Positions 33,141 to 47,100 of a DNA stretch of 64,000 bases are shown in pieces. The notes beneath the pieces were generated by a model. The model saw nothing but the letters and a program-made list of their open reading frames with translations, did not search any database and was not told the origin of the DNA. How positions within the stretch are numbered: the first letter of the stretch is position 1; the number at the start of each line of letters is the position of its first letter. The position numbers were made by a program, and so were the translations under genes. The DNA lies in assembly GCA_010015655.1 (NCBI GenBank), contig ML976794.1, forward strand, positions 1 to 64,000, in the 5' to 3' direction. The DNA comes from Bimuria novae-zelandiae CBS 107.79 (taxonomy: Eukaryota; Ascomycota; Dothideomycetes; Pleosporales; Didymosphaeriaceae).

Positions 33141-35319
33141 AAGGCGCTAGCGTGGAATTGCTTATATAGCTAGCCACACTAAATCTTTTATACTCCTACT
33201 TCGAACATACTAAATTCAAGCTTATATTTAGTAACAACGTAATTTTATTTTATCTTATTAATATACTTTATTTTATTATTATTATCGTAAGCCTTACTAT
33301 ACTTGCTTAAAATAGGTTGTAAAAGCTTTTATAGAGTTAAAAGCTAGTCTTATTATAGACACCTATATAAACTTTAATATTTTTTATATTATTACTATCG
33401 CCTAGAGAGTACATAAAATTATAATTTTTAAATACTATAAATAGTAGAAACGCTTTTAATATTACTAGTTAAGTAAGTAAAGGACTATACCTAGGGTGTT
33501 AATACTATTTATAAGGCTTTCGCATAGTATATAGCTAGCGCGAGAATCTCTATAGTCGCTTTACTAAGTATTATAATTTCTACTTAATAAGCTAAAAAAT
33601 TAGCATAATAACTTTAAAGTTAATTAGTAGATTTAGTAAAAGTTAAATAACCTTTTTAGGTTTACTATAAACAAGTTTAGTATTATTATTTATAATAAGA
33701 AGTCTCTAAATGCGTATTTTAACGCGTATTTAAAGGTTTAAAAGTTTTATATAAAAACTCTTTAAAATAAATTTCTTCATTAGTAACTATTTAATAGCGT
33801 TGTAGCTAATGGTGCTAAGACAAAGGATATTAATTAATTAATTATTAGTAGGCTATTAAATAGGTTAAGGGTTACTAAGCTTAAGTTAGGGTTAGGTTAG
33901 GGTTATACTAGTATAGGTATAGGTTAGAGTTGGGGTCTTATATAATATAAACTAATCCTAACCTAACCCTGACCCATTTACCAGCCTAATTATTGTATTA
34001 GTTAAGTAATAAAACTTTAATAATAATAATAATAGGACACCTTTAAGGGAGCGTAAAAGGCGCGCGATATTATTAAAAAAGGATTACAAAAGAATAACTA
34101 TAAGCAATAATTTTAAGTAAGTTAGTTAGTATTATAGTAATTAAGCTAGGGAAATAGTTACAACTTTTTATAAAGATAAAAGGAGGTATTTTAAACCTTT
34201 ACCTAAAACTACTTATTATATAGAAATTTAAGTTATACTTTTAAGCTAAGCTTTACTTTAGTCTAAAGCCTCTATTCGTATAAAAAGTTAAGGTAAATTT
34301 ATATATAGCATAATAGCTAGGGCTCTTACGTAATAAGTAACTACGACTCGCTATAATTAGGTTAACGTAAATAAAAAAAGGTAGGTTATAGAAAAAAAAT
34401 ATAAGAAATTTTAAGTTAAAACTAGTGAAGTGGTAAAACCTATAATAGTAGCCTATATGTTACTGGCATAAGTCCTATTTTTAAGTTACGTACTCTAAAT
34501 TATTCATAGCCTATATAAAAATTATATCTATTATATAAAAATTAGTTTTATTATTTAAGAAAAGTAAATTTTACGCTAGTAAATATGCTACTTTAGAAAA
34601 TACGTAAACTACGCCTTATATAGCTAAAATTTTAGTATAATAAACTAAAGTGCTCTTACTTAAAAGCATTTAACTTAGAAATTTTAAAGTTTTTTAACGT
34701 AAGAATACTATAAAGTCGTTGTATCTATGTAGCTTGCTACTTTTCTTTTATACTTTACTTTCTTAAATTACGTATTTATATAATACTTATATCTGTATTA
34801 CTAGTGCCTGGCTTAGCGACGCCTCGTTAGGGATTTTCATTAGCTACTAGTTTTTTATAAATCTTATGCATATATACTAGTAACGTATTTAAATTCACTT
34901 TAACGCTACCCTTCCTATTAATTAAATTATATATAGCTATAAAGACGTATATAAGCTTAACCTAAGTCCTTATATTAAACTTATAAAGCCTATTGAAAAT
35001 CTACAAGTAACGCTTAAAGACGCTAATGCACTTCTTAATATTATTTCTTAATAATACAATAGCATGACAAAAAACAATTCTTTTAGGTACCTTCTTGAAA
35101 CTTTAATATTATAGCCAATCGTAGGATTATAGTTAATGATAAAATATAGAGTTATAGGGATAATCTAGATAATTATAGTCATTAACCTACGCTATGCTTA
35201 GTAAAGGCTAAACTTTGTTAACCTCTTTAAGGCCTTATGATTTTCTTTTAAAAGTGTAAAATTATAAGAATCTTATATATATACTACTTTAATGCTTTTC
35301 TAGTCTATATACCGAATTT
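33141..35319. other. AT-rich RIP-type debris, element not identified
   Basis: Dense TAA/TAG in all six frames and TpA-rich. I could not read a transposase or polymerase through it. A telomere-like motif cluster lies at 33885-33970. It is the left flank of the Tc1-like element. Confidence 0.55.
33885..33970. repeat. Internal telomere-like motif cluster, inverted
   Basis: TTAGGGTTAGGTTAGGGTTA at 33885-33904 faces CCTAACCTAACCCT at 33957-33970, about 50 bases apart, in the middle of RIP debris. It is imperfect and short, so it is not a telomere end. Confidence 0.6.
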
Positions 35320-35534
35320 AAATCAAGGTTTACTTTCAAAATTTAAATTTATAAATAGTTTTATAAATAAGAAAAAAAAAACTCATATATTTAAATACTA
35401 GCTAGTATTTATATTATACTACTACTTATTATACCATCCTTAAACGCTTTTTAAGGCCTCCGAACGTCTAGGTAGTGATAGTATATAAATATCTAGTACT
35501 TTTTGCGGTATTTTCCACCAAGTTTCATATATAG

Positions 35535-35944
35535 TATTAGGATCCCAGGTTTAACGGAAAGATATCAGGCGCTTTATAACGAAAGGTGGCGCTATTACCC
35601 TATCAAGTATTATGTAATGTCCCACGATGTCCCACACGCCAAGATTATGGGACATTGGGATCACGTGACTGTACCATGGGATCCCACATGTACTATGCTT
35701 AGGACAGTATGGAACCATAAGATATTATAGATTAGTTATGTATAGAGGAACGCTAAGTATAGCTCGTGTATACTTATATTTAACTTAAGTTATTAATTTA
35801 TTTATAACCGCGTATTATCTTTAATACTAATAACTTTATTAATACGCGCAAGTTATTAATAAATCCTTTTCTATCTTACTAGTACTCTTATTTAAGAACT
35901 AACTTTAGCGCCTTCAAAACTAGCTATCCTATAGGGACTTAACA
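35535..35944 (+). repeat. 5' LTR of Gypsy A
   Basis: Matches 49598-50041 throughout, with RIP-type transitions. Starts TATTAGG (from TGTT) and ends TTAACA. Preceded by TATAG. Confidence 0.8.
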
Positions 35945-36297
35945 TCTTAAACACCCTTAATATAAGTACTCTAAAGACCTTTACCTTTTTTATAGCTTCT
36001 AACAGCACTAGCGTCCTGTTAATAAGAGATAATAAAAATAAGACGTATAAACCTAATATATATAATAATAATTATAAGCTTCTTAATATATAATTATTAT
36101 AACTAGACCTGTACTTCCTTAACTAAGATAACAAGGTTATAGATAAAAAGAAGGTTATCTTCGTAGTAATATATATGCGAGGAGTAGCCAAAGAATAGAT
36201 CTAACTATACCTAGTTAAATAAATAGATATGGACCACGAGAACCAGGACGACGACTATATAAATAGCCATGCTAATATAGTTAATATTATTAAGGAC

Positions 36298-36458
36298 TGT
36301 AAGGGACTGGGTGCTTAAGGAACCAAAGTTGCTAGAAGAATACTTATAAATTTAATAAAGAGTCTAAAGTTAACCTTTAGGCATCAAACTTATATATCTA
36401 GGATTGATATAACTAAGGGTTAAGGATCTAAGGTAATAACTAGGCGTAGCCTATTATA
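36298..36458 (-). repeat. LTR of Gypsy B (left copy, its 3' LTR)
   Basis: 161 bp, same length as 43989-44149. Ends TTATA where the other copy has TTACA. Confidence 0.85.
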
Positions 36459-37747
36459 TATCTCTCTTCTCTTTATTAGGGGTAAAGAAAAATCTTTACG
36501 TATTATCTTACTATATAGCTTCATAGTTATTTTATTATTTACTTATAAACCTCTTACTAGGTCTATTCTTGCGTATCTAATTTTATATTCTTACTATAAG
36601 TAATTATTATAGTAGTGTGTTCGCGCTAGTGCGTTTACTTGTTATTTTATATATAAAATTACTTTTTGCCTAGCTTCTAAACCTTACTTTTTTATACTTT
36701 TCTTTTTCTTAATTTCGTGCGCTATAACGTCTCGCTTTTAGCCTAGTCTTTTGTAAAATTTATAATCTAATTTCTCTCCTTATTCTAATAAGATAGCTAG
36801 CCCTTTATATAATAACTATATAATAAGGACTCCTAAGCATTAGAGGCGTGCTATTAATTTTAATAATAAGATAGAAAAAGCCCCGTTTTTGTTATAGTTA
36901 CTTAGCTACTAACTTAGGAAAATTAAGCTTTTTAAAAATAAAGCTACTATTTTTAACGCTAGCGTAATCCACCTTAGCTAGCTTATTAAGAAGTTTAGTC
37001 CTTCTAAAGTTTATAATGTAAATTCTAGACCCTTATCTATGCTTTTTTTTAAACATCTTTTTACTTTCTAACTTGCCTTCTTACTCTTCTAATCTCTTTC
37101 TTAGTTTTTTATTAGCCTAGGTGTGCGCACTTACTAACTTAATAAAATTAGCTTTTAAGGCCTAATCTTGCTACGTGCGAGGATTAAGCGCTAGTATATG
37201 AATTATATTACCTATAGACGCGTTTATTAGTAAGTACTAGCGGGCAAAATAGTATCCTATAAGGAGTGCTATACTTATAAGCTTACTAGCTACACTAGAC
37301 AAGTATGCTTTAGTCTAACTTGTTTTAGATAACTTTAGGGTATGCTCCACTAACTTTTCTTTTTTTTTTTAGATTTAGCCTGCCCTTAATAAAGTTAGCT
37401 ATAAAAAGTAAACTAATATTACATTTATTAGTGCGGGCTACTCTATAAATACAGTTTTAAAAAGTAGCTAGGAGTAAAAGGTCTTTTTTACTAACTTTAA
37501 CGCGTTTTATTCTGCTTATAAGGTTACTGTATCGGCGCAGGTCACTTAAAGGATCGATATTAGCGTATCTCCTGGCAGAGGCATATAGGAGTGCGTGTAT
37601 AAGAACGTAGCCTCGAATAAATTAAGTGCCTATAGGCCTGGTACAAAAGGATATAGAAAAGGTACTAAACTATAAAGGCCCTAAGCTCCTCTAAATACAC
37701 CTCTTTCTAGATAGCTAGCTAGCACATATCTGCCATAGGTTGATCGT

Positions 37748-37829
37748 AGGTCTGATGGATCCGAAATAGGTCCGAATCGGATCCGTAGTTCCCCATTGGT
37801 CTGATAGATCCGAAATTGGTCCGATACGG
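37748..37829. repeat. Two imperfect ~37-bp direct repeats in a non-RIP patch
   Basis: GGTCTGATGGATCCGAAATA and GGTCTGATAGATCCGAAATT begin two adjacent units, about 49 bases apart, each followed by GGTCCGA. They sit in the GC-normal patch 37740-37905 inside Gypsy B. Confidence 0.75.
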
Positions 37830-40800
37830 ATGAGTGTCGGTTTTCGGATGATCTCGAATCCTGTCTTGACTGGCCAAGGGTTCTCGTGTCGACGAGCGAT
37901 TGTTCCTGTTACAGTTACTATTATTAATTACTATACCTACTTTAAGAGTAAGAATATTATTGCTTTAGGCTCTATTTTTATTTATTTAAGGCTATTTCGC
38001 TCTTAGAGCGTATTACTATTATAGTTAAAAAGACTTTTAATCTTCTTTAAGTTTATACTACTAACTTTAAAGAATTTTATTAAAAGTATAAAAACCCTTT
38101 TATAAGTTCCTTTTAAATACTAAAGCTATTTTATAAGACTAATATTATATAGCTCTCTAGTAAGTTCGTGGTGGTAGATAAGGGTATTATAGTAGATAAT
38201 TTTTAGGTAATAAATAATATCCTCGCGGGAGCTAATATACTTATTTAAGCCTACCAGGGCTTACGCTAGTAGCTTTAGGCTGTTATAATTAAAAAGTACT
38301 TAAATAATACGGATAATAGCTTCCGTAACCCTAGTAGTATATTAGAGGGTAGAGAAAAAGACTTAGATATTATTAAGGAGGATTTTACTATTCTTTTAGT
38401 AACTAAAAATACCCCTTTTGCCTAGTTCTTCTCTCCTTCTTATCTTTAGTTTACTTCTAAGCCTCCCTTATTTTGTAATTGTTATTCCTTATTATTATAG
38501 AAATTATTTAGTTCCCTTATTATTCTTAGGAGTCTTAAAAGTTTTAAGTTATTTTTAGGACTCTTTTTTAACATCCTTCCCTAATACTTAACTTTATCCT
38601 TTAATAATATTATTCCTACTCTTATTTTAGATACCTTTATCTAGCTAGATTCTTTAGCTTAGTAAAATAGGCATTATAGAGCCTCCTTTAGGCCTTGATA
38701 GAAGCTAATTTAGGCGATATTATAGTAGAATCCCGTTAGGAATTTGGTATTATAATTTTAATATAGCTTAGTAAACTTCTCTTAAAAGTCTAACGTAGTA
38801 GCTTAGTTAATGTTTTTATAAGATTTTTAAATTCTTTAAGAGTAGTTTTTTTTACTATACTAGGTATTCCACTCTCTTGCCTCTATAGGACTAGCATTTT
38901 TATATATATATTAATTACACTATACTTCTCCTTTCCCTCTTCTAGTATAATTACTTTGGGCTGAGTTTTATTAGTAATTTAGCTAAGGAGAGGGTTTAAT
39001 AAGGCTAACTTTAGCCTGTCTACGTAGAACCTTAGGTACATATTTAGCGGGATATCTAGTTCTATTATATAAGAGTTTATTACCTTTTTATAGTAAACTT
39101 TCCTTACTTCTAGTTAAGCTTCATACTTAAACGTTAGTTTTAAAGGTAGTTTTTATATTTTAGCTATACCTTGTCTTCTTTCTTTAAAATGAAAGCATCT
39201 TTATATTGATAGTTTACTAGGTGCTCTAATTTTTATTAGGCTATTATTATTTTTGTCTAAGTAAAGTAAAAACCCTTCTTTAATTTCTTTATTTATACTT
39301 TTACGGCCTTCTTTACATTAGTTTTAAGCTCTAAGGCTAATTTCCATACCTTAAAGTTTTTAACTAGTTTAGCATTCTAGCTATAAGATAAGAAAAATAG
39401 GCTAACTTTTATTAATATAGATTTTCGCTCTTTAATAGCTATCTAAGATATAAGAAGATACTTTATTTAATTATCTTTTTATTAGTTACAATATGCCTAA
39501 AGGTAGACTTTAAAAATAGGGTTTATTTATTTTATCTACTCGTTCGTCTCTAGGTGCTTTAGTATAGATAGTCTTTAGTTATTACCTAATTATTTACAAA
39601 GTGTAGTCTAAAATTCGCTCACGAACTCTTCTCCGTAGTCTAATATAATAGAGAAGTGGAAGAAGTAGTATACTGTCTAGTATTAAAAGAATATTATCGT
39701 AACTATAGGTATATTAAAATTTAATAGACTAATAAATTTAGGGTCCTTACTAAGTTTATTTATAATTATAATAATATTCGTGTAGCTATCGCTCTTAGAT
39801 AGGGTAGTAATAAAATCTATTATAATATTCTTTTATTTTTATTTAGGTAGTAATAAGGGCTTTAATAGGCCTTATTTTACTTCTTTCTATAGTTTAGTTT
39901 TTTTATATAAATATTATAGTTCTTAATATACTACATTACTTAGTGTAATATCCTTAGGAAGAAGTAGTCTCGAGTAAGAATTTTATAAGTATTTTTTATT
40001 TTAAGTATTTTAAAGCTAGGAAACTATACGCGACTACTATTAGCTTTATTTATAAAAGCTTTAATTTTAGTAACTATTATCTTAACCTATAGAATAGGTA
40101 CCCTTAGTTATCTACACTATATTCTAAGATACTAATAGATAACTTCTACCTAGGTTTAAACTTCCTAAGCCTGTTCTTAATATAGGCCTTTATCTCGCTA
40201 TACGCGCTATCTTTATTATATTTTACCTTTTACTATATAGTATTAAAGTCTAGTTTACGTTGCTTGGCAGGGTTATCGCCTCCTTAAAGGGTTAATACAG
40301 GTAGTTTAGGACGTTTTAGGTAAGCGAGCACTAGGTTCTTATTTACTTTAATATAGTAAGATTCCTTTACGGTAGTAGGTATTTAGGGATCAAAAGACTT
40401 TAAGCTATTTCTTTTAGTAGTCTTTTAAAAAAGCTTAAAGTGTCTTAATTTTATTTTATTATTTTTGTTATCATTTAGTAGGTTATAGTTCCTCTAAAAA
40501 AGGACGTTCGCTATAGCGTTTACTAACCCTAGTCTATATATAAATACTATATTAATATAGCTAAGTGTGTCTGCCTACTAAACGTATTATTTATCTAACT
40601 TTTATTTAGTAGAAAAATACATAAGGTTCTTATAATTAGTGTAGACTGTAAGGTACTATACTACTTAATATATATAGTCTTATTTATTTACGTATTTAAT
40701 AACTATAAGTAGCTCTTTATTATAAACAGCGTAGTTATATTCTACTAGGCTATTCTTTGCTAAGAAGTAAGGTATTAGACGTAAAATTTTATTATTATTA

Positions 40801-43800
40801 TACTAGGAGAAGCATCTCTTATTTAACTAGTTAAAAGTATATACTTCTAGTACTAATTCTTATTTAAGATTAAAGTAGGCTAGTGCGGAATCCATACAGA
40901 ACGTTATTTTTAGAAAGTTAAATATATACTACTACTTTTATCCCTAGATAAATTCTACTCCTTTACTAATAAGCTTAATATGGGGGCTTACTATACTGGA
41001 AAAGTGTTATATAAGTTTCTAATAAAAGTTTATAAAGCCTATAAAGCTTTAGACTTTTTTTTACTAAAATTAATAGTTCTTATTCTTAAATTACTTAAAC
41101 TTTATTTAAGTCTATACTTACGCCCTCATTAACTTTAATAATAAATTTAAGGTATTTAGTCTTTCTAACTTAGAACTTATATTTTTTAATATTTAAATAT
41201 AGCTTTGTAGCATTTAACTTTTAAATTATAGTGCGTACTTTCTTTTTATAGTTTTTTTTAGCTACTGCTAAAGAAGATAAGAACATTATTTATATACGCT
41301 AAGTAGTAGTTATTAAAGTGCTCTTTTAGTACCTAGTTAATATGCTACTAAAATGTACTTAGCGCGTTAGCTAGGCGAAAAGAAACTATTAGCTACTTAT
41401 AAAGACTAAATTAGGTTCTAAACGCTGTTTTCTATTCTTCGCCCTTCGCTATTTAAAGCTTATAAAAGGCTTAAATTATATTTAGTTTCCTAAACTATTT
41501 ATTATTTGCGCAGAGCTAAAGAGTCTTACTAATTAATAATAAAAAGTACTAGTTTTTCTTTAAGATAGTATTTAGAGCTTAATAATAAATATAAAAGTAT
41601 AGTCCTCCGATAGATTTTTTTAGTAAATAATACTAAGGTAGTAGCGCTAGACTTACTTACTTAAATAAAGCCTTTATTTAAGTATTTAGTAAGCTCTTTC
41701 TAAATGACGAATAACTCTTTACAAAATGTATTAAATAAAGGGCTATAGGGGATCTTTAAGGTCTTGCTATCTTTTTCTATAAGAGGGACAAAAAGATTCA
41801 CTCTAGGTTCACAGTGCGGGGAAAGCTTGTCAACTTATTCCTTATAAAAAATACGCTATAAGTCCTTAAAAGCCTTAGATAATAATTCTTATAGGTTTTC
41901 TTTTAGCTTGCGGGTTAACGCCTTCTATATATCTTTTATTAATATAGAAAATACTTTATTCCCGTTTCTTAGACGTTAATTACGCTAATCTAGGCTATAA
42001 AAGCTATAGCTAATATCCCTTAGCGCTTTATTAATAGGTTTTTACCTTTTTAGTTATAAATATAGATACTTAAACATTTAATCTAGATTAATTTCTTTGC
42101 TAAGACTAGTTTAGCCCTATTCTTTTTTTATTTAGGTTAGGCCGAGGATTAGAATGTATAACTTATTATTAGATAAAATGTATAACTATATTAGTTTTAT
42201 ATAGCTATTAATATTTATTTTTAATTAGGCTACTTTACGTACGAAGAGTCGCAGGCCACTAATACTAATAACTTTTCATAAATATGGTAGGTTTTTGCGC
42301 TATAGGTAGGCTTTTATTATAAATATCTTTAATATAAATTTAAAAGTTTAATAACCTAAATTATTTATTGTTAATGTAAACATAATATTATTAATAAGCC
42401 AGTGCACTATTATTATTAATTAGTCTAGCTATAGCCATTAAAAGTTATTAAAATATATTATTTACCCTTTTCTTACCTTTACCTCCTAGCAGCGACTATT
42501 GCTAGGGGGGTTTAGTTTTCTAAATTAATAAAAGCTATATTAAACTCTTTAATAAAAGATTCTTTAACAGTAGGTATAGTAGCGAGAACCTATATAAGCT
42601 TTATTACAAGTAAAAGTTTACACTACTTTACGCGGTATCCTGTATCTTTATAATAAAAATAGGAATTTTTTTTACAGGTTTTAATTACCTTGCACGACAC
42701 CTATATGGTTTGTTTCTAGGTATTACTAGACCTGTGTTCTATAGCTCTATCTATTACTTAGTGTCTTTTATCTTGACCTTACTAGCCAGACATCCTTTTA
42801 GGATTAGCTTAAGTAGATTCTTAATTTATCTTATCTAGCGCCCTGCTATTAGCAGAAAACTTTATTAGCTCTAATTTATTTTAATCTTATTAACTCTCTT
42901 TAAGACCCCTTACAGGTCCTAATCGTTATTTGTATTTATTATAACTGTTTAGTCCTATAAGTTATCGCGAAGGCTTTAAAGGTATAAGTTTTTTTTAAAA
43001 TTTCTTAACTATACTCCTTAGCTTCTATAGCGTAGTTATTAAAACCAAAGTTAAAATTATAAAGCTTCTAGTCCCCTTATTATATTATAAGTAAGCAGTT
43101 ACTCGCAATTTCTTCCGCTAGGTAGTTATAAAATTTATAGTCTAGTAACTCCTGAAGGTTAGCTTTAGTGTATTTTAGGTAGTAGTCTAGATATGTAATT
43201 CTCACCGTCGGTATACGTCTTATTAATTAACTAATAATATATCTAACTATAATTTTAAATTAGTCCCTAGCCTCTAGGGGCTTACATTATATTACTATTC
43301 TAAAGTGGTGGTAATTCTATCGTTTGCTATTAAAATAGGCTAGATTAAGAATTTTATGATAGTAGCTTTGTCCTTAGTTTAAAATAAGCTCTACTATTAA
43401 TCTCTTTAGTAGCTTTATCTATTAGTTTCCTTTTAATAGTTAATTTGTATCTCTTATTTCTTAAGAGTATTATTATATTGTTAGGGGTTCTTAGCGCTTC
43501 CTTACTATTTCTTTAGTTAGTCCTCTTACGTCTTATAATAGAGTTTAAAAAGTATTTTAGAGGTTAATAAGTACTTTAATCTCACTTAAGAATTACTATA
43601 TTTTGTTCTTATTAATCCCTAATACCTAGAGTTTAGTTATAAATAAGGAGGCTATCCTTTTATTTTCCTAGCTATTACTTCGTTATAAACTAATAGCTTG
43701 CTACACATAATTGGTCGCGCTAAGACGTAGACCTTTAGTAAATAGTCTTATTCTTATTCTTATAACTTCTTTATTTAGCAAAGACAGTCTTACTAGTATT

Positions 43801-43988
43801 AAGTGTCTATTAGAACTCCTTCTTATTTACTTGCTAAGGAGGGTTTTATTTTCTTATAGGTCTAGGCGTCGACTTTATAATATTTATCTATATAAGTTCT
43901 TTAAGTTTATGTACTACTTTGTAGCTTTAGTTTATAATTATATTTAAAATCTACTCGTCCCGCAACGGGTATAAGTAATTAAATTTTA

Positions 43989-44149
43989 TATAAAAAGCTA
44001 GGTGTTTAAGGAGCTAAAGGAGCTTAAAAAATACTTATAAATTTAATAAAGAGTCTAAAGTTAAGCTTTAAGCATTAAACTTATATATCTAGGGTTCGTA
44101 TAATTAAGGGTTCAGGATCCGAGGCAGTAACTAGGCGTAGCCTATTACA
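43989..44149 (-). repeat. LTR of Gypsy B (right copy, its 5' LTR)
   Basis: 161 bp. Starts TATAAAAAGC where the left copy has TGTAAGGGAC, i.e. G-to-A changes plus one other. Confidence 0.85.
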
Positions 44150-47100
44150 AGAACTACCCTAACTTTAAGAACTACCTTAAGCAACTATTTAAAATTACTA
44201 ATAAAACTACTATAGCTATATAAGCTATTTGAATAAATAAGTAATAATAATTTATAGCTAAATATATAGCTAAATTTCGCAAGTGCGCTATATAGCTTAA
44301 GTAAAAGGAATAATTTTTTAAGACTATATATAAACAAGGACTTAAGTATAAAGTGCGAAAAAAACTTTTTTGTAGTAGTATAAAGGTTAGAACCCTTAAT
44401 AAACTATATAAGGAATTAATTAAGATGAATAGAGAATAGTTTACGCTATAAAAAGAATTTTATAGGAATTTAAGAAACGCTAGTTTTAGAATACTAGCAT
44501 TTATAGTCTATAAAGCACTACTAAAGGTACCTTAATAATAGTAACGCGTTTTTTACGGTTAATAGCTAATAAAAGGAATCTAATTTAATAATTTAAAAAT
44601 GGGACTAGGGAAGGTCCTACGACCCTAAAAGCTTAATAATAACTATATATAACTTATAAATACAACTTAACTACTAAGGACTAAGACACGTACTTACTTT
44701 ATATATAGTAAACTAGGCTATATTATTAGGAACTATAGATCTAAAAATAAAGTTATTAGATAGTTCAACACGCTAACTATTACTAACAAACTAGATAATA
44801 AAAAACAGTAGGTAATTCCCTTTATTAAGCTATTAGATAGCGATTTAGAGCGATTGGATTTACCTAACTTATAACTATATAAAAATAATAGATAGAGGAT
44901 TAAACGTAGAAAAGATTAAGTAAATTCAATAAGTAATTACGCCACACCTAAACGGAATTAATTAAATAAAAAAGACTATTAATGTCTTTAACTCCTTAGA
45001 ACTACACTAACCACGTGAAGCAGACTTTGGATACACCGCTATAGAATATACGCCAATCACGTATTATCCTAAATAGACCAACATCGTTAGCAAGGAAGAT
45101 CGTGAATAGGCTAATACACGCTACTAAAGAGATACTAAGAAGAACTATCCTGTTAAGGATCTAACATATAAACTATAGTATGACCTGGACTACTGCAACC
45201 CACTGTACGAGAATTACGATGGAAACTCTGCAGGAAGGACTAATGTACATTTTACTACTAAGCGAAGCAACATGGATACTTTCCCTTATAATATTAGTAA
45301 TACTATTAAAAATAGTTTAATTACTTAATCGCGCATTAAGATGTCTACCTTTAAAATAAATAAGAGGTAAGATACTTTTTATAGCTAAATAATACTAAAA
45401 ACCAGTCTTTATTACTATTAGTAAATAGATGATGTATATTATACATCTAGTAAATATATTTATACCCTAAATACACGCAACACGCAGATTAGAAGTAAGA
45501 ATATAAATTTAATAAACGAAGTAAAGGATTAATAACCTTAAGGATTAAATTAGCTACGAATAGTAAAACATTCTATAATAAAGCTTAGTAGTATTTGTAA
45601 GATAAAAAAAAGCAGAGTTACTTTAAGTTAGTAAACATAAAAATTAAAAAGATATCTTTTTTAGACTTAGGCTTAGGTAGGAAGATGCCTTTAAGGAATT
45701 AAATAGTATAGAAGTTAAGTATTAATTAAGCTATTAGTATAGCTTCAAGGAATATAGATAAAGACTATGCTAGACTTAGGAGCATAAAAGAACTATATAT
45801 TATAAAACGTACTTAATAAAGCAGGACCCTATAAATATAAGAAGGCCATACTATATCCTATTATGATTATTAATAAATACCTTCTACTAGACACGCCACA
45901 AATAGAATATAAAATTAAAATAATATTTATAATTTACACATACTAGGAAATAATTACCATTAATATCCTTAAAAAAGGTAGTTACGATATAGTACTAAAA
46001 ATATCTTAATGAAGGAAGCACAAACTTATCATTAATTAAAAATATAAAACTCTACCTTTTAAACGCTATAAATACATATTATAAGCTAAGTTTACGTATT
46101 AATAGTGCATAATAGTAGATAAGAGAGCTATAAATACCTTAATCTCGCGACTAGAGGTCGATAAACACGAAATTACCTTAGTAGACGCTAGTAGGAACCA
46201 CTAGATTATAGAGCGAAAGAAGATAGACAACACACTCTATAAAATTCTAGAATGCTACTTAGCATGGAATTATATATTCACTAAGAAAAAAGGAAAAGCT
46301 AACCTTCTAGAATATTAACTTGGGAATCTCGCAATAGATCTAGAAGAAAGAAAAACGCCACCCTTTTAACTACTATATAGTAAGACTAGAAAGGAACTCT
46401 AGCAAGAAAAGAATTTATTACAACGAATCTTAATAAGGGCTATATATAACTATCAAAGTTACTAGTAGCAAGTCCCTTTATGTTTATTATAAAGAAGGGT
46501 AGAACACCACGACTATATATTAATTATCAAAACATTAACAACATGACGATTAAGAATTAATACTTACTACTAAATATCTTAGAGCTAAGAGACTAACTCT
46601 AAAGAGCTAAGATCTTTATAATAATAGATGTATAAGATAGACACTACCTTATACAAATTAAGTAAGGTAATAAGTAGAAAATAGTATTTAAATTACGCTA
46701 TAAACTATTTAAATATATAGTTATGCCCTTTAGACTTACTAATGTACCAGCAAACTTTGAAGCACTAGTTGATAATATATTTTATAATTATCTGGATATA
46801 TTTGTTATTATATACATAGACAATATACGTACCTTTTTTTTAATAATATATTAGATTATGGTCCCTATGTATAAATAGTGTTAAAAGCATTAGATATGGC
46901 ATATCTTAAGATTAAGCTAAAAAAGTATAAATGGCACGTAACTAGACTCAAATTCCTGAGATATATTATTAGTATAAAAAGAACTAAAGTCGTGTTAGGT
47001 AAGATTTAATGCAGTATAAACTAGGTAATACCTAAAATAGTTAAAAATATCTAAGAATTCTTAGGGTTCTATAGATGTAATAGGCAGTTTATATAAGGCT

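Larger units (their letters stand above)
36298..44149 (-). mobile_element. Ty3/Gypsy LTR retrotransposon 'B' nested in Gypsy A gag
   Basis: The element is 7,852 bp with two 161-bp LTRs (36298-36458 and 43989-44149), ends TGTAAGGG...TTACA, and target duplications AGGAC (36293-36297) and AGAAC (44150-44154), one G-to-A apart. The polyprotein is on the minus strand. Reverse transcriptase lies at about 41400-41250 (FRLANALSTF, then YYLAYINNVLIF), integrase core and its C-terminus at about 40400-39480 (a KHLETNE...FKVYL block), and a chromodomain-type tail near 39020-38700. Nearly every Gln/Trp codon is a stop. A GC-normal patch at 37740-37905 near its 3' end is not RIP-altered. Confidence 0.88.

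Noticed and set aside
37740..37905. CRISPR-like direct repeats
   Set aside because: Only two imperfect units with no spacer pattern, in a eukaryotic genome.
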